From Alcanivorax sp. DSM 26293 (GTDB lineage Bacteria > Pseudomonadota > Gammaproteobacteria > Pseudomonadales > Alcanivoracaceae): a DNA stretch of 64,000 nt. The position numbers were made by a program, and so were the translations under genes. The notes beneath the pieces are model-generated. The model made no database searches. It was not told where the DNA came from and saw only the letters and a list, made by a program, of their open reading frames with translations. Within the stretch, counting starts at the first letter, position 1; each line of letters starts with the position of its first letter. The stretch is taken from positions 1 to 64,000 of the forward strand of contig NZ_FNUM01000009.1 in the NCBI RefSeq assembly GCF_900107995.1. Reading direction: 5' to 3'. This document shows, one piece after another, positions 1-8,665 of this stretch.

Positions 1-273
1 AGCAGTAGCCTTTTTTAGAATGTTCTTCTCCCGTTCCAGGCGCTCACACCGAGCCTCAAGCTCCTGTATTCGGCGCTGTTCCGGGGTAAGAGCCTTGCCT
101 TTGGGGGTAACACCTTGGCGTTCAGCCTCAAGCTGCTTAACCCAGCGCCGCAGCGCGCTCTCGACTACACCAAGCGATGTGCTGGCTTGGGGAACGGTGT
201 AGCCTTGGTCCAGCACCAAGCTGGCGGCTTCCTGCTTGAATTCAGGTGTAAAGGATCGTCGTTTTCTGGTCAT
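1..273 (-). CDS. IS3-family transposase OrfA (partial)
   Basis: The reverse strand reads from ATG at 273 to the window edge without a stop, giving about 91 residues. It starts MTRKRRSFTPEFKQEA, followed by an HTH region (roughly residues 10-50, ending in LRRWVKQLEAER) and a leucine-zipper-like segment containing QELEARCERLEREKNILKKA. That order is typical of IS3 OrfA, the DNA-binding half of the transposase. An A6G run at 10-16 lies in the zipper-end codons (CTA AAA AAG) where IS3 elements carry a -1 slippery site that fuses OrfA to the DDE-containing OrfB. OrfB would lie beyond position 1. Family assignment is firm; the subgroup is not determined. Confidence 0.8.
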   Translation of the reverse strand, partial: MTRKRRSFTPEFKQEAASLVLDQGYTVPQASTSLGVVESALRRWVKQLEAERQGVTPKGKALTPEQRRIQELEARCERLEREKNILKKATA

Positions 274-341
274 ATGACACCTCGCTTAAGGTGGTGATTT
301 TACCACCCTACGTTGGTGTCCGGATTCATTAGACCACTACA
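1..341 (-). mobile_element. IS3-family insertion sequence, one end
   Basis: This is the upstream end of an IS that runs off the left edge of the window. It contains the OrfA start (reverse strand) and about 68 bp of terminal sequence. On the reverse strand the outer end appears to begin near 341 with TGTAGTGGTCTAATGAATCC, which resembles an IS3-family terminal repeat. The other end lies outside the window, so the exact boundary and target duplication cannot be confirmed. The element lies about 65 bp before the acyl-CoA synthetase start codon. Confidence 0.7.
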
Positions 342-405
342 CCCACAGGTATGGGCGCTTTCAGCCCCGCCCTTATCGGCAGAATAACAAGGTAACGGAG
401 CCACT

Positions 406-2037
406 ATGAGCAGTAATCTCACTATCCAGCGCACCCCCTCCGCCGTGGAGCCGCCGCTGGTAATCAACCGCATTCTCGAAGCCGGCGTGGGCAAGGCGCC
501 GGAGCAGACCATCACCTACGGTGATCGGGATTTTACCTACCGGGAATTTGAAGAGCGGGTACACCGTCTGGCCGGCGCCCTGGCAGCCCAGGGCATCAAG
601 CCCGGCGACACCGTGGCGGTGATGGACTGGGACACCAACCGTTACCTGGAGGCGTTTTTCGCCATTCCCATGATGGGGGCGGTACTGCACACCGTGAATG
701 TGCGGCTCAGCCCGGAACAGGTGCTCTACACCATCAACCACGCCCAGGATGACGCCATCCTGGTGAACAGCGAATTCCTGCCGATCCTGGAAGCGGTGAA
801 GGACCGCATCGAGCCGGTGAAGACCTACATTCTGCTCGACGACGACGGCGTGAAAAGCAGCGATGCGCTGCCCATCGCCGGTGAGTACGAGGACCTGCTG
901 GCCAAGGCGCCGGCCCGTTATGATTTCCCCGAGCTGGATGAAAACACCCGCGCCACCACCTTTTACACCACCGGTACCACCGGGTTGCCCAAGGGCGTGT
1001 ACTTCTCCCACCGTCAGCTGGTTCTGCATACCTTTGCCGGTCGCAACACCATGTCCGGGATCGGTCAGGGTCGCTTCAATGAAGACGATGTCTACATGCC
1101 GATTACCCCCATGTTCCACGTGCATGCCTGGGGCATTCCCTACATGGCCACCCTGATGGGTGTGAAGCAGGTGTACCCGGGTCGTTATGAGCCGGCCAGT
1201 TTGCTGAAATTGCTGGTCACCAAAAAGGTCACCTTCTCCCACTGTGTACCCACCATCATCCAGATGCTGTTGCAGGCGGAAGCGGCCAAGAGCATCGACC
1301 TGAGTGGCTGGAAAGTGATCATTGGTGGTTCCGCCCTGCCCAAGGCCCTGGCCATGGGCGCGCTGGAGCGCGGCATCGACATCTATACCGGCTACGGCAT
1401 GAGCGAGACCTGTCCGCTGTTGACCCTGGCACAACTGACCCCGGAACTGGAAAAGGCCGACCTGGAAACCCAGGCGGACTACCGCACCCGCACCGGCCGT
1501 CCGGTGGCCATGGTGCAGTTGCGTATCGTCGATGGGGAAATGAACGATGTGCCCCACGATGGCAAGAGCCAGGGTGAAGTGGTGGTTCGCGCGCCCTGGC
1601 TGACCCAGGGGTACCTGCACGACACGGAGAAATCCGAGGAACTGTGGGCCGGCGGTTGGCTGCACACCGGAGATGTGGCGGTGATGAGCGAAGACGGCTG
1701 GTTGAAGATCGTTGACCGCATCAAGGACGTGATCAAGACCGGTGGCGAATGGGTCTCCTCCATCGACCTGGAAGGCATGATCCTGCAGCATGCGGGCGTG
1801 GGTGAGTGTGCCGTGGTCGGCGTACCCGATGAAAAATGGGGCGAGCGCCCGGTGGCCCTGGTGGTCAAGAACGGCGATGCGGATGAGGAAGGCATCAAGG
1901 CCCTGATGGCGGATTACGCTGAAAAGGGCATCATCAGCCGCTATGGCATTCCCGATCGCGTCATCTTCGTGGATGAGCTGCCGCGCACCTCCGTGGGCAA
2001 GCTCGACAAGAAGAAGATGCGTGCCGAAATGGTGTAA
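406..2037 (+). CDS. fatty-acyl-CoA synthetase, AlkK-like
   Basis: This adenylate-forming ligase of 543 residues would activate fatty acids to acyl-CoA with ATP for beta-oxidation or storage-lipid synthesis. The AMP-binding motif TFYTTGTTGLPKG is at residues 185-197, YGMSETCP forms the later adenylate pocket, the hinge region contains GWLHTGDVAVMSEDGWLK, and the C-terminal catalytic Lys is in PRTSVGKLDKKK at about residue 532. Length and motif spacing match medium/long-chain ligases of the AlkK type. The ATG at 406 follows CGGAG with suitable spacing. The gene stands alone between an IS end and a strong terminator, so its native promoter may have been displaced by the IS. Chain-length preference cannot be read from the sequence. 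Confidence 0.88.
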   Translation: MSSNLTIQRTPSAVEPPLVINRILEAGVGKAPEQTITYGDRDFTYREFEERVHRLAGALAAQGIKPGDTVAVMDWDTNRYLEAFFAIPMMGAVLHTVNVRLSPEQVLYTINHAQDDAILVNSEFLPILEAVKDRIEPVKTYILLDDDGVKSSDALPIAGEYEDLLAKAPARYDFPELDENTRATTFYTTGTTGLPKGVYFSHRQLVLHTFAGRNTMSGIGQGRFNEDDVYMPITPMFHVHAWGIPYMATLMGVKQVYPGRYEPASLLKLLVTKKVTFSHCVPTIIQMLLQAEAAKSIDLSGWKVIIGGSALPKALAMGALERGIDIYTGYGMSETCPLLTLAQLTPELEKADLETQADYRTRTGRPVAMVQLRIVDGEMNDVPHDGKSQGEVVVRAPWLTQGYLHDTEKSEELWAGGWLHTGDVAVMSEDGWLKIVDRIKDVIKTGGEWVSSIDLEGMILQHAGVGECAVVGVPDEKWGERPVALVVKNGDADEEGIKALMADYAEKGIISRYGIPDRVIFVDELPRTSVGKLDKKKMRAEMV

Positions 2038-2060
2038 CGCCTGAAGGCGTCACGCTACCG

Positions 2061-2090
2061 AAAAGCCCGCCACTCGGCGGGCTTTTTATT
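2061..2090 (+). terminator. rho-independent terminator after the acyl-CoA synthetase
   Basis: AAGCCCGCC and GGCGGGCTT pair around ACTC and are followed by TTTTATT, 23 bp after the stop codon. Confidence 0.85.
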
Positions 2091-2114
2091 GGCTGGTCGT
2101 CGTGCCTCCTTACT

Positions 2115-2267
2115 GTAGGAGCGTCGCTGGCGGCGCGATTACCTGAGTCTCGAGTTGCGAGAAGCGAGTGACGAAAATCAAAACCGGAACACCGGGAAAG
2201 GCAGATTTTCGCTTCTCGCAACTCGTACCTCGCGGTTCTTTCATCGCGCCGCCAGCGACGTTCCTGT
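2115..2267. repeat. REP pair, GCGCGAT class, with long interior
   Basis: The left end is GTAGGAGCGTCGCTGGCGGC and the right end is its inverse with two changes in the last bases. The interior holds a second inverted pair (TCGAGTTGCGAGAAGCGAG and CGCTTCTCGCAACTCG) around AAAATCAAAACC. With the upstream terminator it fills most of the 364-bp gap before the efflux operon. Confidence 0.85.
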
Positions 2268-2401
2268 GGCAACAATCTGCGCTAAAACTGAATTTCCTTC
2301 ATAATTACCTGTCACTTTAACGCTCCCTCTACAAATTGCTTGCATAATTGGGCGCTAAGCTTCCTTTTCGGTTTGTTGCAAATCATCGTTTGGAGACGTT
2401 C

Positions 2402-3523
2402 ATGAAGCGGATTATCGCCGCCCTGATATTGGTGGTGCTGGTAGGTGCTGGCCTGTGGTGGCTCCTCGCACCAGCGCCGGCCCCCATGGGGCAGCGTCCG
2501 CCCACGGTGGTCAATCTGGCGCCGAGCATCGAACGTTCCCTGTTTGACCGGGTGGAGGCGGTGGGGACGGCGCGGGCCGCCCAGGCAGTGATGATCCTCA
2601 CCGAAGTCCCCGGTCGGGTGGCGCAGATCCACTTCCGTCAGGGCCAGAAGGTGGAACAGGGTAAGGTGCTGGTCACCCTGGATGATCGCAATGCCCGCGC
2701 CGAGCTGGCGCGCAGCGAAGCGGAATATCAGCGCGCGCTGAACGATTTCCAGCGCGGCCAGAAACTGGTGAAGAGCCGCGCCATTTCCCAGTCTGAAGTG
2801 GATACCTTCCGCACCACCCTGGATGGGGCCAAGGCCAGTCGCGACGCCGCCCGGGCGAATCTGAATGACCATACCATCCGCGCGCCCTTCGCCGGTGTGG
2901 TGGGCTTGCGACAGGTGGATGCGGGCGGTTACCTGCAAACCGGCGATGCCATCACCACCCTGGATAACCTGGGCTATATCGAAGTGGATTTCCAGGTGCC
3001 GGAACGCTATCTGGCACGGCTGGTTTCCGGGCTGCCGGTGCAGGCCCGCAATGAAGCGTTTCCGGATCAGGTGTTCGAAGGCACTATCACCGACCTGGAT
3101 TCCCGGGTGAGCACGGCGAGTCGCAGCCTGACCGCCCGGGCCCGGCTGGAAAACCCCCAGGACCGGATTCGTCCGGGGCAGTTTCTGCGTGTGTCGGTGC
3201 AACTGGCCGAGCGTGATGCGCTGCTGGTACCCGAGCAGTCGATCATTACCCAGGGGGCACAGAGCTATGTGTTCACCGTTACGGGCGACAACACAGCCGA
3301 ACGCCATCCGGTCACCCTGGGTGGCCGTCGTGATGGCTGGGTGGAAATTACCAGCGGCCTGACCGGCCAGCCGGATGTGGTGGTCAACGGCCATTCCCGG
3401 CTGGGTAGCGGTCAGGCGGTGCAGGTGCTGGATAACCCGGAAGCCTTGCTGCCGGGCCAGCGGGCCCTGCTGGAACCCGCCTCGCCGGACGCCGATCAGG
3501 CGGACAGCGAGGCCGCTGCATGA
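2402..3523 (+). CDS. RND efflux periplasmic adaptor subunit
   Basis: This is a membrane fusion protein of 373 residues that links an inner-membrane RND pump to an outer-membrane channel. ATG 2402 follows TTTGGAGACGTTC; an earlier in-frame start at 2348 would put non-signal-like residues in front. The N-terminus MKRIIAALILVVLVGAGLWW is a membrane anchor. It is followed by a first lipoyl half (QGQKVEQGKVLVTLDD), an alpha-hairpin of about 60 residues, a second lipoyl half (TIRAPFAGVVG) and beta-barrel sequence. It overlaps the permease gene by ATGA, so the two are translationally coupled. No outer-membrane factor or regulator gene is adjacent, so a TolC-like partner must be encoded elsewhere. 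Confidence 0.92.
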   Translation: MKRIIAALILVVLVGAGLWWLLAPAPAPMGQRPPTVVNLAPSIERSLFDRVEAVGTARAAQAVMILTEVPGRVAQIHFRQGQKVEQGKVLVTLDDRNARAELARSEAEYQRALNDFQRGQKLVKSRAISQSEVDTFRTTLDGAKASRDAARANLNDHTIRAPFAGVVGLRQVDAGGYLQTGDAITTLDNLGYIEVDFQVPERYLARLVSGLPVQARNEAFPDQVFEGTITDLDSRVSTASRSLTARARLENPQDRIRPGQFLRVSVQLAERDALLVPEQSIITQGAQSYVFTVTGDNTAERHPVTLGGRRDGWVEITSGLTGQPDVVVNGHSRLGSGQAVQVLDNPEALLPGQRALLEPASPDADQADSEAAA

Positions 3524-6500
3524 TTCTTTCCGATATCTCCATCAAGCGACCGGTCTTCGCCACCGTGATCAGCTTGCTGATCGTGGTGTTCGGTATCAGC
3601 GCCTTGATGAAACTGTCGGTGCGTGAATACCCGGACATCGATCCGCCGGAAGTGTCCATCTCGGTGGACTACGCCGGCGCCGCCCCGGAAGTGATCGATA
3701 CCCAGATTATCCAGGTCATCGAAGGGGCCGTGGCCGGGGTGGAAGGGGTGCGCAAGATCGAGTCGCGCAGCCGCCTGGGCTCCGCCCGTACCAGTGTGGA
3801 ATTCAACCTGGACCGGGATGTGGACGTGGCCGCCAACGACCTGCGCGATGCGGTGTCGCGGGTGCTCAACCGGCTGCCGGAAGAAGCGGAGACTCCGGTG
3901 ATCGCCAAGTCCGACGCGGATGCCCGGCCCATTATCTGGGTCACCCTGACCAGCAGTACCCTGGCCCCCCAGGAACTCACCGACTTTGCCGAGCGTTCCC
4001 TGGTGGACCGTTTTGCGGTGCTGGATGGGGTATCGGAAGTCTTCATTGGCGGGGAACGCCGCTATGCCATGCGCGTCTGGCTGGACCGTCAGAGCATGGC
4101 CGCCAACCAGGTGACGGTCACCGATATCGAACAGGCCCTGCGCAGCAACAACGTGGAGTTGCCCGCCGGGCGGCTGGAATCCCAGTCCCGTGCCTTTACC
4201 GTGCGGGCCGACAACCGCCTGTCCTCGGTGAACGAATTCGAGGATCTGGTGGTGCGTCGCCAGGGCGATTACCTGCTGCGGGTGGGGGATGTGGCCAGGG
4301 TGGAACTGGGCGTGGAAAGCGATGACACCGTGCTACGTGCCAACGGCGAAACCGCCATCGGCCTGGGTATCATCCGCCAGTCCAAGGCCAATACCGTGGC
4401 AGTCTCCGACAACGTGCAGGCGGAAATCGAAGCGGTGCGCACCAGCCTGCCAGCGGATATCAGCCTGGATGTGAACTACGACGAATCCCTGTTTATCCGC
4501 GCCTCCATCAAGGAAGTGCTGGTCACCCTGGGCATTTCCGTGGTGCTGGTGATCGCGGTGATCTTCGCCTTTCTGGGCAACCTGCGCGCCACCCTGATTC
4601 CGGCAGTGACCATTCCGGTATCCATCATCGGGGCCTTTATCGGCCTGGGCATCATGGATTTCTCCATCAACGTGCTCACCCTGCTGGCGCTGATCCTGGC
4701 CATTGGCCTGGTGGTGGACGATGCCATCGTCATGCTGGAAAACATCCAGCGCCGCATCGATGAGGGGGAAACCCGTCTGGTGGCCGCCTACCAGGGGGCC
4801 CGCCAGGTTGCCTTTGCCGTGGTGGCCACCACCCTGACCCTGGTGGCGGTGTTCGTACCGATCTCCTTTATGGGTGGCGACGTGGGCCGACTGTTTGGCG
4901 AGTTCGGTTTTACCCTGGCGTCGGCGGTGATCATTTCCAGCATCGTCGCATTGAGTCTGGCCCCCATGCTCTGTTCCCGCTGGTTGCACCGGCACAGCGT
5001 CAAGGAGCTGCAAGGGGAGGGCAATGCTTTTGAGCGTTCCCTGCAAAAACTCAACAGCGGTTATGCCCGAAGTCTGGCGGCGGCCCTGGGCAAACCCTGG
5101 CCGCTGGTGGTGGGCTGTGTGGCCCTGTGCGTGGTGGCACTGCTGGTGTTCCGGGGGTTGCCCCAGGAGCTGGCGCCCACGGAAGACCGGGGCGTCTTTA
5201 TTATCCCCGCGTCGGCGCCCCAGGGTTCCACCGCGGAGTACAGCCTGCACCATGTGAAGGAAGTGGAAAACATCATGGCGCCGCTGGTGGAAAGCGGCGA
5301 GGCGGAGCGGGCCCTGTCCATCGTCGGTTTCCGCGGTGTCACCGAGCGGGCCTTCAGTATTGTGCGACTCAAGGACTGGGGCGAGCGGGATCGCTCCCAG
5401 CAGGAAATCGTCAATGAAGTGCGCGGCAAATTATCCCAGGTGGCCGGGCTGCGGGCCTTCGCGGTAAACCCGCCCGGGCTGGGGCAGAGCGCCTTCGATC
5501 AGGCCCTGGAAGTGGTGGTGGCCGGGCCGGATTACGACCAGGTGCTGGCCTGGAGCGAAACGCTCATGGAGGCCATGGAAGAGAACCCGGGGCTGACCAG
5601 CATTGATACGGATTTCGAACAGACCCAACCCCAACTGGACGTGAAGCTGGACCGGGAGCGGGCGGCGGATCTGGGGATCACCGCCACGGATGTGGGCCAG
5701 ACCCTGCAGGCCATGTTCGCCACCCTGACCGCCTCCACCTACGTGGACCGGGGCCGGGAATACGATGTGCTGCTGGAAGCGGAAAAACGCAACAGCCAGG
5801 GCCCGGATGATGTGCTGCCGATCTATCTGCGCGCCGCCAACGGTGAGCTGGTGCCGTTCTCCAGTGTGGTGGAACTGACCACCACCGGCGATGCCCCGGA
5901 GCTGCGCCGGGTGGACCGGCTGCCGGCCATTACCCTGTCGGCCAACCTGGCCGACGGCTACGACCTGGCGGCGGCCATGACCTATGTGGAAGAACAGGCC
6001 CGGGAACGACTGCCGCTGGAAGCACGTATCGGTTACAAGGGCATGGCGGAAGAGCTGCAGGAATCCGCCGCCGCCATCCTGATCACCTTTGTGTTGGCGC
6101 TGGTGATCGTGTTCCTGGTACTGGCCGCCCAGTTTGAAAGCTGGATACACCCGCTGATCATCATGCTCACCGTGCCCCTGGCCCTGGCGGGGGCGGTGCT
6201 GGCCATCCGTGTTACCGGCGACAGCCTCAACATCTACAGCCAGATCGGCATGATCATGCTGCTGGGGTTGATGGCCAAGAACGGTATCCTGATCGTGGAA
6301 TTCGCCAACCAGTTACGTGATCAGGGGCTGGCGGTGAAAGAGGCCATTTACCAGGGGGCCATCGTGCGCTTCCGCCCGGTATTGATGACCGGCGTCTCCA
6401 CCATCTTCGGTGCCATTCCACTGGTACTGGCCACCGGCGCCGGCGCAGAAAGCCGCTTCACCATTGGCGTGGTGATCCTCGGTGGTCTGCTCTTTGCCAC

Positions 6501-6615
6501 CGTGCTGACACTCTTTATCATCCCGGTGTTGTACCAGTGGCTGGCACCCTATGCCTCGCCGGCGGATGCGGTGAAGCAGCAGCTGGAAAAAGAGATGGGT
6601 CAACCGCAGGAGTAG
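3520..6615 (+). CDS. RND efflux permease (HAE1-like)
   Basis: This 1031-residue pump has the standard AcrB-family length and uses the proton gradient to expel hydrophobic compounds from the periplasm or inner membrane. It opens with the RND start ISIKRPVFATVISLLIVVFG (TM1). The TM4 proton-relay aspartates are D400 and D401 in GLVVDDAIVMLEN, and the TM10 lysine is K920 in LMAKNGILIVEF. Two large periplasmic loops follow TM1 and TM7, as expected. It starts within the last codon of the adaptor gene. The TAG stop lies inside a GTAGGAGC repeat, so the annotated C-terminus may have been set by repeat insertion. Substrates cannot be inferred; solvent or drug efflux is usual for the family. Confidence 0.93.
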   Translation: MILSDISIKRPVFATVISLLIVVFGISALMKLSVREYPDIDPPEVSISVDYAGAAPEVIDTQIIQVIEGAVAGVEGVRKIESRSRLGSARTSVEFNLDRDVDVAANDLRDAVSRVLNRLPEEAETPVIAKSDADARPIIWVTLTSSTLAPQELTDFAERSLVDRFAVLDGVSEVFIGGERRYAMRVWLDRQSMAANQVTVTDIEQALRSNNVELPAGRLESQSRAFTVRADNRLSSVNEFEDLVVRRQGDYLLRVGDVARVELGVESDDTVLRANGETAIGLGIIRQSKANTVAVSDNVQAEIEAVRTSLPADISLDVNYDESLFIRASIKEVLVTLGISVVLVIAVIFAFLGNLRATLIPAVTIPVSIIGAFIGLGIMDFSINVLTLLALILAIGLVVDDAIVMLENIQRRIDEGETRLVAAYQGARQVAFAVVATTLTLVAVFVPISFMGGDVGRLFGEFGFTLASAVIISSIVALSLAPMLCSRWLHRHSVKELQGEGNAFERSLQKLNSGYARSLAAALGKPWPLVVGCVALCVVALLVFRGLPQELAPTEDRGVFIIPASAPQGSTAEYSLHHVKEVENIMAPLVESGEAERALSIVGFRGVTERAFSIVRLKDWGERDRSQQEIVNEVRGKLSQVAGLRAFAVNPPGLGQSAFDQALEVVVAGPDYDQVLAWSETLMEAMEENPGLTSIDTDFEQTQPQLDVKLDRERAADLGITATDVGQTLQAMFATLTASTYVDRGREYDVLLEAEKRNSQGPDDVLPIYLRAANGELVPFSSVVELTTTGDAPELRRVDRLPAITLSANLADGYDLAAAMTYVEEQARERLPLEARIGYKGMAEELQESAAAILITFVLALVIVFLVLAAQFESWIHPLIIMLTVPLALAGAVLAIRVTGDSLNIYSQIGMIMLLGLMAKNGILIVEFANQLRDQGLAVKEAIYQGAIVRFRPVLMTGVSTIFGAIPLVLATGAGAESRFTIGVVILGGLLFATVLTLFIIPVLYQWLAPYASPADAVKQQLEKEMGQPQE

Positions 6616-6636
6616 GAGCGTCGCTGGCGGCGCGAT
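6612..6636 (+). repeat. solitary REP, GCGCGAT class
   Basis: A single copy of GTAGGAGCGTCGCTGGCGGC plus the GCGAT tail, without an inverted partner nearby. Its TAG at 6613-6615 is the stop codon of the RND permease. Confidence 0.8.
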
Positions 6637-6666
6637 CCAGATGCCGTGCTACTAGAGGGGACGGAG

Positions 6667-6820
6667 TTGCAAGCTACAAGCTTCAAGCTACAAGGCGCGA
6701 GAAAGGGTAGGACTGTATTACAGGCTGTGCCCGCGACCATAAAGTGTGGGGCGCGGAATCCATTCTCTTCAGTTTGGCTACGCGGCAGTTTCGCGTTGCA
6801 GCTTGAAGCTTGAAGCTTGC
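6667..6820. repeat. imperfect inverted repeat with AAGCTT-rich arms
   Basis: The left arm near 6667-6693 (TTGCAAGCTACAAGCTTCAA) and the right arm near 6796-6820 (TTGCAGCTTGAAGCTTGAAG) are imperfect inverses, and each arm is itself partly palindromic. It fills the gap between the RND permease and the YgjP-like gene and ends 10 bp before the latter's ATG. It lacks the GTAG head of the REP elements. Confidence 0.6.
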
Positions 6821-6830
6821 CGCTGTATTC

Positions 6831-7496
6831 ATGACTGACTACGAACTGATCCGCAGCAAACGCCGCAGCCTGGAGCTGCGCGTGCTGGACGATGGCCGGG
6901 TGCAGGTGCGGGCGCCGCAGCGGGCGTCGTTGCGGATGGTGCAGACGTTCGTGGATAGCCGCCGCCAGTGGATTGCCGATCAGCAACAGCGCCAGGCCAG
7001 TCGGCCCCGGCAGCGTTGGCAGGATGGGGCGGCCTTTCCGTTCCGCGGGCAATCGCTGACCATGGATGTGTCCGCCGGGCGCAATGCGGTGGTGGTGTCT
7101 GGCGGTTACCTGCAGATCCGGGTGCCGGAACCGGACAGCGAGCCAGCGGTAAGGCAGGCGGTGGAAAACTGGCTGCGCAAGCAGGCGCGGCCGCTGTTCG
7201 AAGACAGCATTGCCCGGCAGTTCCCCTGGTTTGCCAGCCAGGGTTATTCACAGCCGGTGTTGCGGGTGAAAAAAATGCGCACCCGCTGGGGGTCGCTGTC
7301 AGCCAGGGGCTACATCAACCTGAACATGGCCCTGCTGCACTATCCACCGACGGCGCTGGATTACGTGGTCATGCACGAGCTGTGTCACCTGCAACACATG
7401 GATCACGGCCCCGGCTTCCACGCCCTCATGGACGCCCGCATGCCCGACTGGCGCCAACGCAAACAACTCCTCGACCAGCCGCTTTTTCAACCCTGA
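6831..7496 (+). CDS. YgjP-like metal-dependent hydrolase (DUF45/M48-like)
   Basis: A 221-residue protein of the YgjP/WLM group. The zinc-binding signature is H182-E183-L-C-H186 in VVMHELCHLQHMDHGPGFH, with the third metal ligand likely in the downstream GPGFH. The preceding MRTRWGSLSARGYINLN is characteristic of this family. ATG 6831 was chosen because the in-frame TTG at 6810 lies inside the AAGCTT repeat; no strong Shine-Dalgarno is visible for either. The cellular substrate of the family is not well defined. It is a stand-alone gene between repeats. Confidence 0.8.
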   Translation: MTDYELIRSKRRSLELRVLDDGRVQVRAPQRASLRMVQTFVDSRRQWIADQQQRQASRPRQRWQDGAAFPFRGQSLTMDVSAGRNAVVVSGGYLQIRVPEPDSEPAVRQAVENWLRKQARPLFEDSIARQFPWFASQGYSQPVLRVKKMRTRWGSLSARGYINLNMALLHYPPTALDYVVMHELCHLQHMDHGPGFHALMDARMPDWRQRKQLLDQPLFQP

Positions 7497-7518
7497 ATAA
7501 AACCACCGCATCCCCCTC

Positions 7519-7583
7519 GTAGGAGCGTCGCTGGCGGCGCGATAGCCCAACGTATGGAATCGCGCCGCGAGCGACGCTCCTAC
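7519..7583. repeat. REP pair, GCGCGAT class, 3' side of the RAYT gene
   Basis: GTAGGAGCGTCGCTGGCGGC and its inverse face each other across a 14-bp spacer. The right half reads GCGAG where the left has GCTGG, so the stems differ slightly. It lies 15 bp past the RAYT stop codon. Confidence 0.92.
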
Positions 7584-7598
7584 GGTTAAAATGTGATC

Positions 7599-8042
7599 CT
7601 ACAGCCAGATGGCATACCAATAGGGATAATCTTTGACGCTTTTTACCAAACCGGCTCGGAGCGGATTAGCGACGATATAGCGGGCAATTTGCAGGGCATC
7701 CTCTTCCTGTCGGAGCGCGTGGTCATGGAACCCCCGCTGCCAGATGGATTGCCCAATGGCTCGGGCAGTCTGGCTCTTTAGCATGCCTACTGTTTGCGAA
7801 AGGGAATGCTTATCGGACAGCTCCAACAACCAGTGAAAATGGTCCGGCATCACCACAAAGCATAGAGACATGCAGGCCCCTTGCTGGTCCAGGTTGAGGA
7901 AATTGCGCGAAAGCAGTCGTGCCCTGTCGGTATTCTCAAACCAGGGTATTCGGTTTCGGATAACTCCGGTGATCAGATAGTGCTGATGTGGTTGTGAGCA
8001 ACGCCCTTGCCTCAATCTGTATCCATGATGTAGCGAGTCCAT
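7599..8042 (-). CDS. REP-associated tyrosine transposase (RAYT, TnpA_REP)
   Basis: This 147-residue protein is a Y1 HUH single-strand nuclease of the IS200/IS605-related RAYT group, which recognises GTAG plus a hairpin and is thought to spread REP sequences. The HUH pair is H68-F69-H70 in VVMPDHFHWLLEL. The catalytic tyrosine is Y122 in ARYIVANPLRAGLV, the conserved Y-x3-N-P context of RAYTs. WQRGFHDHALR before it is also typical. The length is normal and no frameshift is seen, so it may be functional. The gene is a single-copy passenger between two inverted REP pairs whose sequence recurs across the window. ATG 8042 gives a normal RAYT N-terminus although its Shine-Dalgarno is weak. Confidence 0.92.
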   Translation of the reverse strand: MDSLHHGYRLRQGRCSQPHQHYLITGVIRNRIPWFENTDRARLLSRNFLNLDQQGACMSLCFVVMPDHFHWLLELSDKHSLSQTVGMLKSQTARAIGQSIWQRGFHDHALRQEEDALQIARYIVANPLRAGLVKSVKDYPYWYAIWL

Positions 8043-8122
8043 GGATTCAAGGGTGATGAGAGAGAGCTCGGGGAAAAAGCGTTAGCGGCTGAAAAGCCTG
8101 TAGGTAATGATCAAGCTTTTCC

Positions 8123-8185
8123 GTAGGAGCGTCGCTTGCGGCGCGATAGGCCAACCTAGGATCGCGCCGCGAGCGACGCTCCTAC
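8123..8185. repeat. REP pair, GCGCGAT class, 5' side of the RAYT gene
   Basis: GTAGGAGCGTCGCTTGCGGC and its inverse are separated by about 13 bp. The stems match the copy at 7519 apart from single-base changes. It lies 80 bp upstream of the RAYT start. Confidence 0.92.
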
Positions 8186-8221
8186 GGAGAGGGGGGGAGC
8201 TGCCTTGTTTTCGCCAGACAT

Positions 8222-8250
8222 AAAAAAAGCCCGCCGAAGCGGGCTTTTTT
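8222..8250 (-). terminator. terminator of the cold-shock gene
   Basis: AAGCCCGC and GCGGGCTT form a stem with A7 on one side and T6 on the other, so it can end transcripts from both directions. It lies 16 bp after the cold-shock stop codon. Confidence 0.88.
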
Positions 8251-8266
8251 CTGCTAATGCAATCGC

Positions 8267-8470
8267 TTATTCAGCAACTACGTTAGCGGCCTGCGGACCT
8301 TTGGGGCCCTGCTGGATCTCGAAGGAAACCTTCTGACCCTCGGCCAGGGTTTTGAAGCCTGAGCCGGTAATTGCGCTGAAATGAACGAAAACGTCCGCAC
8401 CACCATCGTCCTGGGAAATGAAACCAAAACCCTTGGACTCGTTAAACCACTTCACAGTACCAGTAGCCAT
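8267..8470 (-). CDS. cold-shock protein, CspA family
   Basis: A 67-residue single cold-shock domain that binds single-stranded RNA and DNA and melts RNA structure. RNP1 is KGFGFIS (residues 13-19) and RNP2 is VFVHFSAI (residues 27-34). The start [16 protein letters not shown] is canonical. Upstream on the same strand lies about 190 bp without a gene, consistent with the long untranslated leader typical of csp mRNAs, and GAGG sits before the ATG. Whether it is cold-inducible cannot be decided from sequence. Confidence 0.95.
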   Translation of the reverse strand: MATGTVKWFNESKGFGFISQDDGGADVFVHFSAITGSGFKTLAEGQKVSFEIQQGPKGPQAANVVAE

Positions 8471-8665
8471 GTGAATCTATACCTCGAAACTATTACTTAG
8501 GGTGTTGCTTGCAAACCATGTTGGGCGGTGTTCGGAGACAACTTCAGCTTCACGCAGGGAAGACAACTACCAAAACAATCCACGGCCATAATTCGCAGCC
8601 ACTTCCGACTTTACCCTCCTTTTTCGGCGAGCACCACCCCTTTTTATAGGCGCTTAAACCGGCAG

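Noticed and set aside
1112-1127. parS-like TGTTCCACGTGCATGC
   Set aside because: Only the first 11 bases match parS; the second half does not, and it encodes the conserved FHVHAW of the acyl-CoA synthetase.
373-1791. 472-codon antisense frame over the acyl-CoA synthetase
   Set aside because: Composition is typical of an antisense shadow and the forward gene has all adenylation motifs.
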